The position numbers and the translations under genes were made by a program. Positions 16,634 through 22,828 of a DNA stretch of 31,129 nt are shown here, in pieces. This stretch comes from CAZFAP01 sp964516325 (GTDB lineage Bacteria; Auribacterota; JABMQX01), in the NCBI GenBank assembly GCA_964516325.1, contig CAZFAP010000037.1, positions 1 through 31,129 on the forward strand, given 5' to 3'. Under the pieces are notes generated by a model. The model made no database searches, had not been told where the DNA came from, and was given only the letters and a program-made list of their open reading frames with translations. Each line of letters opens with the position of its first letter. The first letter of the stretch is position 1.

Positions 16634-16978
16634 TCAGCTCCGCGGTATCCTGTGATGCAGTTTTCCGGAAGTCAACCAATACGCACAAACGAGCGCCACG
16701 ACGCCGAGAATAATGATGAGCATTCTTTTCTCGCGTCTCTGCCGCATTATCACATAAGGATCGTCGTCGGGTTGCTCGAATGGGTTTTTGCGTTCAGGGC
16801 TGCGCTGAGGCTCGCGGACGAGTTCCGACGCGGCGGGTTCCTTTTCCGCGGGCGGCGTTCCGGGTTGAACCGCGACTGCCAGCACGCCGCGTTCCGGCGC
16901 AAGGGACGCTCCCGCCGCAAGCGTGCAGAGAAAAGCCGCCGCGAAGACGATCACTGACCTTACAAACAAAGACTCCAT
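16634..16978 (-). CDS. Small exported protein with C-terminal membrane segment, upstream of comEC
   Basis: A 114-residue protein. Residues ~5-24 are a signal peptide (VIVFAAAFLCTLAAGASLA). Residues ~30-82 are a Pro/Glu-rich linker (PPAEKEPAASELV, NPFEQPDDDPYV) with a basic MRQRREKRM stretch. Residues ~86-102 form one membrane segment (LIIILGVVALVCAYWL). No family was recognised. GGGGGG lies a few nt before ATG 16978. The gene lies 13 nt upstream of comEC and behind promoter copy C, so it is probably co-transcribed with comEC. A role linked to DNA uptake is only guilt by association. Confidence 0.75.
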   Translation of the reverse strand: MESLFVRSVIVFAAAFLCTLAAGASLAPERGVLAVAVQPGTPPAEKEPAASELVREPQRSPERKNPFEQPDDDPYVIMRQRREKRMLIIILGVVALVCAYWLTSGKLHHRIPRS

Positions 16979-17040
16979 TTTCCCCCCGAACGAGGGACCA
17001 CAGCACGCAAGCCCTTCCCCAACCCGCGCCTTTCAAGGAG

Positions 17041-17069
17041 TTCATACCACGAACGCGCTGCGAAAGCAA
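17041..17069 (-). promoter_or_regulatory. Predicted sigma70-type promoter, diverged copy C of the repeated block
   Basis: Minus strand: TTGCTT at 17064-17069, 17-nt spacer, TGG + TATGAA at 17041-17046. The flanks (CGTGGTATGAACTCCTTGA and GGCGCGGGTTGGGGAAGGG, 17013-17069) resemble copies A and B. It gives a ~55-nt leader to the 114-aa/comEC operon. Confidence 0.5.
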
Positions 17070-17113
17070 GCCGCATGTGGATCGGCGCGAAGTGTTCCTT
17101 GGACACAAGCCTT

Positions 17114-17314
17114 TCACTGCGGAGAGCGCAGAGGGCGCAGAGAAGAAAAACTCGGCAGGATGACAGGATTGACCGGATTGTCCTGCAGCATCAAATCCCG
17201 TTCATCCTGTAAATCCTGTCCAAAGAAAACTGGCAGGGAATGGCCGGAAGTCCGGTCTTCGCGTGCTTGGCCCCTTTGCGAGAGAGCCCCCACGGGCGAG
17301 ACGCCCGTGCCACG
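17114..17314. repeat. Composite of three dispersed repeat types in the divergent spacer
   Basis: The spacer 16979-17525 holds no gene I can support. From left: a CGCAGAG-type unit (17116-17146, gcggagagcgcagagggcgc). Next is an AGGAT-type inverted repeat (17160-17224: left arm GACAGGATTGACCGGATTGT, right arm TCATCCTGTAAATCCTGTC). Last is a hairpin CACGGGCG-AGA-CGCCCGTG (17291-17309), an 8-bp perfect stem followed by CCACG, which is the GGGCGAGACGCCC family. Confidence 0.75.
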
Positions 17315-17387
17315 CAGAGGGACTCCCGAGCGCTGGCGACCTGCCGCGAAGGCCCTGGCCCTGAAATACAATCCCCTCGCGGAGCGC

Positions 17388-17417
17388 TTGCGTTCTGAAC
17401 CGCCGTTTTGGTAAACT
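17388..17417 (+). promoter_or_regulatory. Predicted promoter of the 429-aa secreted-protein gene
   Basis: TTGCGT at 17388-17393, 18-nt spacer, and TAAACT at 17412-17417 preceded by TGG (extended -10). The TTGCxT/TGG-TAxxxx style matches the three repeated minus-strand promoters, but the flanks are unrelated. It gives a ~100-nt leader. Confidence 0.4.
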
Positions 17418-17525
17418 CTTATCAAGATTGCTCGGAGACTCCGCAGGCTTCGGACGCGGAGCTCGTCGGAGGCAGGCTCAGCGATGGTCGCTTTGAGGCT
17501 CGGGAACCCAAAAGGAGGCGCTGCC

Positions 17526-18815
17526 ATGCGGTATCGAAACGGTGCTCACCTGTTTGCGGAATGGCTTCTCATCGTCTTCATCTTTTCTTTCGGAATCGCA
17601 TTTTGTCCGTCGCTGCGAGCGGAGGGCGTCTCCGCCGACGTGAAATATCTGGACACGAAAGTAACAGGGTCCGGGGAAGAGTACATCCTCGGGCAGGGCG
17701 CGTTCGAGATCACGGGCGCCCCGCACCGATGGTACACGGTCTTTTTTCAAGTTCGGTTGGACGCCGATACCCCGCTGAAGTTGAAAAGCGAGAAGGAGGA
17801 CAAATATCTCGTCCAGCAATGGGGCGGCATCTTCACTCCGGGGAACGTGGAGACTGCTCAGTACACCGATTGCCGGATCGGTCTTCCCCTGAAAGAGTTC
17901 GAGTCGGCGACCAATCTCCCGAAAGGGAAACGGACGCTTCTCTGGGTAGTTTGCGATCTGTGGGACGACCAGAACAAGAAATATATTGGGTCCGGCTGGG
18001 ACGTCCGGGCGCCTCTGTTCCTCACGACCGACAGGACCGGAAAGGTCACTAAAGTAGAGACCTTCAACACAGGACAATTCAATCCGAAAAAGAATCATCC
18101 CACCGAGACGATGACGGTGAAGGCGAGTGCCCTCTCTCTCAAGCACCTGAAGCTCAAATCCGGGGCGAAGCTATACCGGGCGGTCGGCGGAAAGAACGAG
18201 ACGTACAATATCCTTCTGATGGGCGATTCTCAGGCCGAGCTCAGCGGCGCCGACCGCGGCTATTTCTTCGAGCCGACGGACTCCGAAAACAAGGCGGCGG
18301 AACTGATCGAGGTCGGCTATCCGGGGGGCGTGGTCGTCGAGACCGCGGAGCAGTACCAGGCGATCGTCAAGGCTCTTAAAGCCAAGGGCTGGAAATCCGG
18401 CAAGGACATCGCGGTTGACGAGCCTTCGTCGTATGGTGTCAGCGTGACTCCGGCGCCTCCGCTCGGGTATCGGGTTGCAGCGCTTGTCATACCGTATGCG
18501 CACTATTACGACCTTAAATTGCGCAGCGTCATGTACTGTGAGTTCAACGTGGCTTCCGACGGACGCATCGGGGTTGAGAAAGAGCTCGAGTGCATTGTTG
18601 CCCCGGAGCCGGAGACCAGCGCTCCCCCAGGCTGGGTGCAGCCTCTCCCTCTCGACCCCGGACCCTACAATGAGGTGGTCCGATCCGTGCTGACGCCGCG
18701 CGGCTCGAGGGAAATCCCGAAAGTCGTCGTAACGGAACAGGAAGCCACCATCCCTTGCCCCGAAGGGCATCTGACGGACTACGAGAATTGGCCCCGGCGG
18801 CGCATGCTGGAGTGA
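17526..18815 (+). CDS. Secreted protein of unknown function
   Basis: A 429-residue protein. ATG 17526 is chosen because AAAAGGAGG lies 7 nt upstream; the frame is open to 17484 but without a signal. Residues ~1-33 are a signal peptide (LLIVFIFSFGIAF...SLRAEG). Residues ~35-170 look like an all-beta domain (YTVFFQVRLDAD, RTLLWVVCDLWDD). The remainder has ETAEQYQAIVKALKAKGW and LGYRVAALVIPYAHYYDL. A Pro-rich stretch (VAPEPETSAPPGWVQPLPL) precedes the C-terminus. No family was recognised and there are no membrane segments after the signal. Export to the periplasm or medium is inferred. Confidence 0.85.
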   Translation: MRYRNGAHLFAEWLLIVFIFSFGIAFCPSLRAEGVSADVKYLDTKVTGSGEEYILGQGAFEITGAPHRWYTVFFQVRLDADTPLKLKSEKEDKYLVQQWGGIFTPGNVETAQYTDCRIGLPLKEFESATNLPKGKRTLLWVVCDLWDDQNKKYIGSGWDVRAPLFLTTDRTGKVTKVETFNTGQFNPKKNHPTETMTVKASALSLKHLKLKSGAKLYRAVGGKNETYNILLMGDSQAELSGADRGYFFEPTDSENKAAELIEVGYPGGVVVETAEQYQAIVKALKAKGWKSGKDIAVDEPSSYGVSVTPAPPLGYRVAALVIPYAHYYDLKLRSVMYCEFNVASDGRIGVEKELECIVAPEPETSAPPGWVQPLPLDPGPYNEVVRSVLTPRGSREIPKVVVTEQEATIPCPEGHLTDYENWPRRRMLE

Positions 18816-18889
18816 GGGGTGCGCGTCGGTTTCGATCATTCCGCGGGGCCTGAGTACGATGGCGTATGCAGAACCGACGGGTTCTTTGT

Positions 18890-19120
18890 GGACAGGATGG
18901 ACAGGATTTGGAGACCACCATGCGAGGGCACGACGACTTCAGCCCAGGCGAAGTACCCTGCCCAGCATCGCTTTGTCCTGTAATGTCGTCCAACAATACG
19001 TCGCCGAACGTACGAATCAAAACGCGGCGGCGGTGTCCAGTATCCCGCGAGCGCAACCAGGGTAATCCGGATAATCCTGTAAGTCCTGTCGAAGGATACG
19101 CCACCGAACTTACGAATCAG
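18890..19120. repeat. AGGAT-type repeat arms and a 100-bp tandem duplication
   Basis: The left arm at 18890-18909 (GGACAGGATGGACAGGATTT) is matched by a right arm at 19061-19090 (TAATCCTGTAAGTCCTGTC). Between and after them is a direct repeat with a 100-bp period: tacgtcgccgaacgtacgaa at 18996 and tacgccaccgaacttacgaa at 19096, each preceded by a CCTGTAA. The spacer 18816-19260 contains no gene I can support. A 6-bp perfect hairpin, CTCCAT-ACC-ATGGAG (19217-19231), lies 30 nt before the next start codon. Confidence 0.65.
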
Positions 19121-19260
19121 GGCGTGAGGACCGCGAGCGGGACACCCGGGCGCCGGACGGTCGGCGCCAAAGGGCTATCCCCTGGCGGCGTTACAGAAGC
19201 TGAACCAAAGGCTTTTCTCCATACCATGGAGTAACTCGAATCGCCAAAGGAGGGCTGGCT

Positions 19261-19629
19261 ATGAGTAAGGTCGTGATGGTTGGTTCTAAGAGCACGAAAG
19301 AGTCCCAAACTCTGATATTCTCCGGCGCCACCGTTGACGCAATTGCCGATAAGGTCGCCCTGTTCATGGCGGGTCGCGGGTATCGGCTCGAAAGCGGCGC
19401 CAAGGAGCAGGGCGTCTATGGGCGGGGAAGCGCCGCCGCGCACGTCATGCTGGGCCCCCTCGCCAAGCGCCAGAAGTACAACATCACCATCGCAAGCGAG
19501 GGCGAAAACGTTGCGGTCGTTCTGGCGAGAGGCATGACCGGCATGGGCGGCGGGCTTCTCAGCGCCGCGAAAGTCAAGAAAGAGTTTCAGGCAATCATCA
19601 CCGGCATCCAGGAAGCCGTCCTGTCATAA
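19261..19629 (+). CDS. Conserved-looking 122-aa protein of unknown function
   Basis: ATG 19261 is preceded by AAAGGAGGG at good spacing. The product is a small soluble alpha/beta protein without signal peptide. It contains VDAIADKVALFMAGRGYRL, a Gly-rich KEQGVYGRGSAAAHVML, then AKRQKYNITIASEGENVAVVLARG and a Gly/Met-rich GMTGMGGGLLSAAKVKKEF. The layout resembles small cytosolic proteins with a 'GxYGxGSxxxxxLxG' loop, but I cannot name the family. Confidence 0.75.
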   Translation: MSKVVMVGSKSTKESQTLIFSGATVDAIADKVALFMAGRGYRLESGAKEQGVYGRGSAAAHVMLGPLAKRQKYNITIASEGENVAVVLARGMTGMGGGLLSAAKVKKEFQAIITGIQEAVLS

Positions 19630-19697
19630 GCCGGTGAGCAGCGCAGCGTCTGCTCGTCGCGCCCCCGGCGCCATCGGCGAAGGGTATATTTTGGCAC

Positions 19698-19805
19698 GAT
19701 AACAGGATTCTCAGGATGGCGCCGTCTCCCGATGAAGGTCGGGGTCGTCCGGGCTATGCAAGGGCGTAGCCAGTACAGAAAAGAATCCTGCGAATTCTGC
19801 TATCC
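19698..19805. repeat. Degenerate AGGAT-type inverted repeat
   Basis: Left arm GATAACAGGATTCTCAGGAT near 19699-19717, right arm AATCCTGCGAATTCTGCTAT near 19785-19804, flanking ~65 nt. It fills the 188-nt gap between the 122-aa gene and the VIT-like gene, and its right arm abuts the latter's leader. Confidence 0.55.
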
Positions 19806-19817
19806 CCTCTAAAAAAA

Positions 19818-20303
19818 ATGAAACCTACCCGAGACTCGTGGACGACCGGAATCAGTTTTGGGATGACCTCCGGGGTGATCACCGCGCTGGGGCTGATGGT
19901 CGGGCTTCACTCCGGAACGCACTCCAAACTTGTCGTTGTCGGCGCCATCATTAGCATCGCCATCGCCGACCCACTCTCCGACGCCGTCGGTATCCACGTC
20001 TCCGAGAAATCCAAAGGCGCGAGCCGCCGGCAAATATGGGTCTCAACGCTGACTTACTTCCTGTCGGAATTTCTGTTTGAGATTACTTTCCTGGCGCCCG
20101 TCCTGATTTTCGAGCTTTCCACAGCGGTCATCGTCGCGGTTGCGTGGGGCCTGGCCATCCTCTCCGTCCTCAGCTACCACGTAGCGAGGTCCCTGAACCA
20201 GAACCCCGCCAGGATGATCGCCGAGCACCTGCTCATGGCTGTCTTCGTGGTTACCGCCACGCACTTCCTCGGCGAATGGGTCTCCCGCATGTTCCGACGG
20301 TGA
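19818..20303 (+). CDS. VIT1/CCC1-family-like membrane protein
   Basis: A 161-residue protein with four to five hydrophobic helices. The first helix, GISFGMTSGVITALGLMVGL, matches the 'G-x-x-x-G-x-x-x-x-x-G-x-x-x-G' helix of VIT/CCC1 iron/manganese transporters. GAIISIAIADPLSDAVGIHVSEKS matches their second helix with its acidic residues. Later helices are FLSEFLFEITFLAPVLIF, VIVAVAWGLAILSVLSYHVA and a C-terminal one before FLGEWVSRMFRR. The cytosolic metal-binding domain of plant VIT1 is absent. Inferred role: divalent metal transport across the inner membrane. There is no clear Shine-Dalgarno (the leader ends in AAAAAAA), so the start is less certain. Confidence 0.75.
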   Translation: MKPTRDSWTTGISFGMTSGVITALGLMVGLHSGTHSKLVVVGAIISIAIADPLSDAVGIHVSEKSKGASRRQIWVSTLTYFLSEFLFEITFLAPVLIFELSTAVIVAVAWGLAILSVLSYHVARSLNQNPARMIAEHLLMAVFVVTATHFLGEWVSRMFRR

Positions 20304-20415
20304 CAGGACGTCTCCCCCTGAACGGACGATCGGGTGCGTTGTGCGACGCGCCTGCCCTGGCCAAGCGCGCAAGTCTGCGACCGCCAACGCGAGCACCGGG
20401 TCTTGAGACGGGGGG

Positions 20416-20694
20416 CTATCGGACTGGAAGGTCCGAGACGAATTGGCGCCGGGCATTGTCATATTGCTCTCGCGATTCGAAAACTGACCCCTGACGGATC
20501 CACCACTTGGCAAACGTGTTGAACACCTCGGAAATACAGAAAGCGGGGATGAAAATGATCGCTTCCCCAGACAGCCTTTGCGCGGTAACGCGCTTCTTGA
20601 GCGCCCTGTGCGTCGCAAATTCGTGGGCAGGAAAAGAGCTCCGAGGTCTGTAGAAGTCCGCCGCGACACAGGCGTCAATGAGGTAGTGGATCAC
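20416..20694 (-). pseudogene. PIN-domain (VapC-like) toxin, C-terminally truncated
   Basis: A 92-residue product from GTG 20694. The PIN start is clear: YLIDACVAADFY with Asp7, then IIFIPAFCISEVFN with Glu56, the first two acidic metal ligands. Complete VapC toxins have ~130-150 residues and two more Asp residues in the C-terminal half. Here the frame stops soon after QFVSDLPVR, and no continuation is recognisable in the other minus frames. The truncation therefore probably destroys RNase activity. The gene lies 11 nt after the antitoxin-like gene's stop, in the usual antitoxin-first order. Confidence 0.6.
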
Positions 20695-20705
20695 GGCGGC
20701 GGGTC

Positions 20706-20876
20706 CTACCTCTCTTCAGGCGGGATGCGGCCGCTTCCCTTTTCGCATTCGCTGAGCTCGCGCACAACCTTTCTGTCCTCGGGCGACAGACGATTCCACT
20801 TCTTCCCCATCGCCTTCCGGACACTGGTCTCGAAGGACTGCACGCGTCGTTGTCTCCGGCTGTCGTTGCTCGCCAT
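20706..20876 (-). CDS. Antitoxin-like small protein paired with PIN gene
   Basis: ATG 20876 (AGGAG just upstream, spacing short) gives a 56-residue, highly charged protein: MASNDSRRQRRVQSFETSVRK...WNRLSPEDRKVVRELSECEKG. An open frame reaches 20987, but that part overlaps the predicted promoter. The size, basic N-terminus and position immediately before the PIN gene fit an antitoxin. No named antitoxin family was recognised. Confidence 0.55.
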   Translation of the reverse strand: MASNDSRRQRRVQSFETSVRKAMGKKWNRLSPEDRKVVRELSECEKGSGRIPPEER

Positions 20877-20943
20877 GTCTCCTGCTGTCCGCACGTTGGG
20901 TGTTCTCGGTTCCGCTTGACCCTCTGTCGGCTCGCGATGCTCC

Positions 20944-20972
20944 ATATCACACGCCAACAATGTGCCTGTCAA
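20944..20972 (-). promoter_or_regulatory. Possible promoter of the antitoxin/PIN pair
   Basis: Minus strand: perfect -35 TTGACA at 20967-20972, 17-nt spacer, weak -10 TGATAT at 20944-20949 (three of six bases). It gives a ~60-nt leader. Confidence 0.4.
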
Positions 20973-21077
20973 TGCCATTTTTCGCACTCGCGTTCATTCT
21001 CGCTGAACCGTGCATCCCTGCCCGCCGGTTCCCTCAGGCGAAGCGTCAGCACGGAAGGTGGGTTAGGAGCAAAGTGG

Positions 21078-21180
21078 CACGGGCGTCTCGCCCGTGGACC
21101 CTCATGGGCAAGATGCCCATGCCACGCTTCTCCGAGGGGTGGTGCGGTCTCTGCGTTCTGTGCGTCCTCTGCGGTAAGCG
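21078..21180. repeat. Double hairpin of the GGGCGAGACGCCC family plus a CGCAGAG-type unit
   Basis: Two perfect 8-bp stems with 3-nt loops: CACGGGCG-TCT-CGCCCGTG (21078-21096) and CATGGGCA-AGA-TGCCCATG (21103-21121), followed by CCACGC. Then ctctgcgttctgtgcgtcct and ctgcggtaa (21150-21178), a CGCAGAG-type unit in inverse orientation, end at the stop of the next minus gene. The spacer 20877-21181 contains nothing else besides the antitoxin promoter. Confidence 0.75.
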
Positions 21181-21181
21181 G

Positions 21182-21373
21182 CTACGGGGTGATGATTTTC
21201 TTCAGGTACGTCGCCCCTCTGATGCTCAATTTCCCTTTCAGGAGCTTGACGAGCATCTCGCCGTCGCCGCCCTCCTTGAGATTGCTGTAATAGACCGCCA
21301 GGAGACGGAAGTTTGGGTCGTCCGCGAGCCCTTTCTCGCATAGATACTTGAAAAAGCTATTCCGGTCAGCCAT
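21182..21373 (-). CDS. Small protein (63 aa) of unknown function
   Basis: ATG 21373 with GAGGA a few nt upstream gives MADRNSFFKYLCEKGLADDPNFRLLAVYYS..., ending LSIRGATYLKKIITP. The frame is open to 21448, but those extra residues are the translation of an AGGAT-type repeat, so I exclude them. The protein looks helical and soluble, with no recognised family. The coding quality is good, as strong helix periodicity and a Shine-Dalgarno are present. Confidence 0.6.
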   Translation of the reverse strand: MADRNSFFKYLCEKGLADDPNFRLLAVYYSNLKEGGDGEMLVKLLKGKLSIRGATYLKKIITP

Positions 21374-21405
21374 GGGTCCTCGCCCCACTCTTTTGTGCCT
21401 TTTTT

Positions 21406-21482
21406 GAGACGGGATTACAGGATGGACAGGATTGACTATGCCGTTCATCGTTCTATCCTGTGAATCCTGTCATCCCGTCGGA
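21406..21482. repeat. AGGAT-type inverted repeat
   Basis: The left arm GACGGGATTACAGGATGGAC (continuing AGGATTGAC) starts at 21408. The right arm CTATCCTGTGAATCCTGTCA, ending CCCGTCGG, lies at 21453-21482. The two arms are reverse complements with few mismatches, around a ~25-nt loop. It lies directly upstream of the 63-aa gene. Confidence 0.75.
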
Positions 21483-21528
21483 AAAGTCCTTATAGCCCAA
21501 GGTGTCGCTCAGCCTCGGTCGGGTCCGC

Positions 21529-21792
21529 CTACCCGAATCTTCTGGCGAAATCCCTCATGAGGAGACACATCTGCTTGCCGCTCACCCTGTCCAGGAACTC
21601 CTTCGAGAACTCCTTCTCGATTTCTTCCTCAACGCAGCCGTCGCATAGGAGGTCGCTGACGCCGGGGAAGAACTGCCGCCCGCACGACTCGCACGCGGGG
21701 TCGCACCGACAGAAATCCTGCCTCCTTCCATCTTCAAAACCTACGGAGCAGCCGCACTTCGCGCACCGCCCGGAAGAGAATACTTCGGTCAT
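21529..21792 (-). CDS. Small Cys-rich, zinc-ribbon-like protein
   Basis: ATG 21792 is chosen because GGAG lies 7 nt upstream; an earlier in-frame start at 21810 has none. The product has 87 residues. The N-terminal two thirds carry CAKCGC, CRC, CESCG and CDGC, enough for two zinc ribbons. The C-terminal third is a charged helix (EEEIEKEFSKEFLDRVSGKQ) with MCLLMRDFARRFG. A DNA-, RNA- or protein-binding adaptor is plausible. No family was recognised. Confidence 0.65.
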   Translation of the reverse strand: MTEVFSSGRCAKCGCSVGFEDGRRQDFCRCDPACESCGRQFFPGVSDLLCDGCVEEEIEKEFSKEFLDRVSGKQMCLLMRDFARRFG

Positions 21793-21924
21793 GTTGCGTC
21801 TCCACGCCAAGAATGCGGCTGTGCCTCACTGGGCTGAAGAGGGGCATCTGATCCTGTGTCTCTGCGCGATCTCGGCCGCCGAGAGGCAGGGGGCAGCCCG
21901 GTCCCTTCCGCCGGCCGCACCCCG

Positions 21925-22019
21925 TGCTGGCTTCGAGCCAGCATCTCTGATAGCCACGGGCTTGACCCCGTGGTAGTCTTACGCGGACCCTCTTCCTCGT
22001 AGCTGGCTTCCAGCCGGGC
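21925..22019. repeat. REP-like element with three hairpins
   Basis: TGCTGGCT-TCG-AGCCAGCA (21925-21943, 8-bp perfect stem), then ~10 nt, GATAGCC, and CCACGGG-CTTGAC-CCCGTGG (21954-21973). A third GCTGGC-TTC-CAGCCgGGC lies at 22002-22019. The same two-hairpin layout occurs at 26415-26465. Confidence 0.75.
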
Positions 22020-22082
22020 TTCTCGACCAAAGGATTCATCCATCCGCTGCCAGCACCACGGAGCCACGCTCCACGCCAACGT

Positions 22083-22386
22083 CCACTGCGGAGAACGCAG
22101 AGGACGCCGAGAAGCCAAACTACTGGTCCCGGCATCGGCTGGCTTCCTGGGGTAGGCGTCAGGGGCGCCGGACGACCCGGCGGCTCTTGCCTGTCATATA
22201 GTAACAACATGTCCATTCACCTACCTATTGACAGGCAGAGAGCAAATAAAAAAGCCCCAACCTTTTGGTGGCATTCTTGCACATTTCTTAACCTTTTGTC
22301 AAGAACAAAATTCGCTTTCTTTTTGCCCCCGCCGAGACGCAAAGACCGCAAGCGTTTCACCGCGGAGAGCGCGGAGACCGCAGAGA
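22083..22386. repeat. CGCAGAG-type units and one CGCCGAGACG unit in a gene-free stretch
   Basis: The stretch 21793-22828 holds no gene I can support. 22083-22112 reads actgcggagaacgcagagga (cgccgagaag follows). 22330-22349 reads cgccgagacgcaaagaccgc. 22356-22386 reads caccgcggagagcgcggaga, then ccgcagagagg. A T-rich segment (22255-22325) has no terminator-like stem. Confidence 0.65.
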
Positions 22387-22397
22387 GGAAGAAATTC

Positions 22398-22535
22398 GAC
22401 GGGATAACGGGATTCACGGGATGATCCTGAACCGCAGATGGACGCAGATGAGCGCACATGGATTGAAAAGCGTATATCTGCATGTATCTGCATGCATCCG
22501 CGGTTAATCTGAAATCCTGCAATTCCGTCAAAAGG
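22398..22535. repeat. Nested element: AGGAT-type arms around CGCAGAT-type arms
   Basis: The outer arms are GACGGGATAACGGGATTCAC (22398-22417) and AATCCTGCAATTCCGTC (22513-22529). The inner arms are AACCGCAGATGGACGCAGAT (22430-22449) and ATGCATCCGCGGTTAATC (22492-22509), flanking gagcgcacatgg and tatctgcatgtatctgcatg. Two otherwise separate repeat families are nested here. Confidence 0.7.
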
Positions 22536-22548
22536 GGAAGGAAGGTTG

Positions 22549-22655
22549 AGACAGGATGACAGGATTGACCGGATGACCGGATTGTGCTGTCTATCCTGTG
22601 TGGTGCCGAGGGCGCCATTATCCTGTCCACCTCCTCTGCGATCTCTGCGGTTCCA
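22549..22655. repeat. AGGAT-type repeat followed by an inverse CGCAGAG-type unit
   Basis: GAGACAGGATGACAGGATTG (left arm, 22549-) with further CCGGATGACCGGATTG is answered by CTATCCTGTGTGG and ATTATCCTGTCC (22580-22630). Then ctctgcgatctctgcggttc closes at ~22655. The RM gene starts ~175 nt further on; the gap 22656-22828 shows no recognisable promoter. Confidence 0.65.
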
Positions 22656-22828
22656 TCGGAAGGCGGGCGCCCTCCCCGGGATTGCAGGCGGCCTCCGCCC
22701 CCGGTCGCGCTCGGAGATTATGCTCGACTTTTCCGTGGCTCGTACCTACACTTTGTTTCAGGCATCAGGTGGCGCCTTGCCTACCCAACGAGAATGTATT
22801 TGAGCAATAATGCCGGGGTGCTCCTGCG

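Noticed and set aside
17116..22655. Possible CRISPR array from the repeated short motifs
   Set aside because: Units are irregularly spaced, belong to several palindromic families and lack equal-length unique spacers; no cas gene is present.
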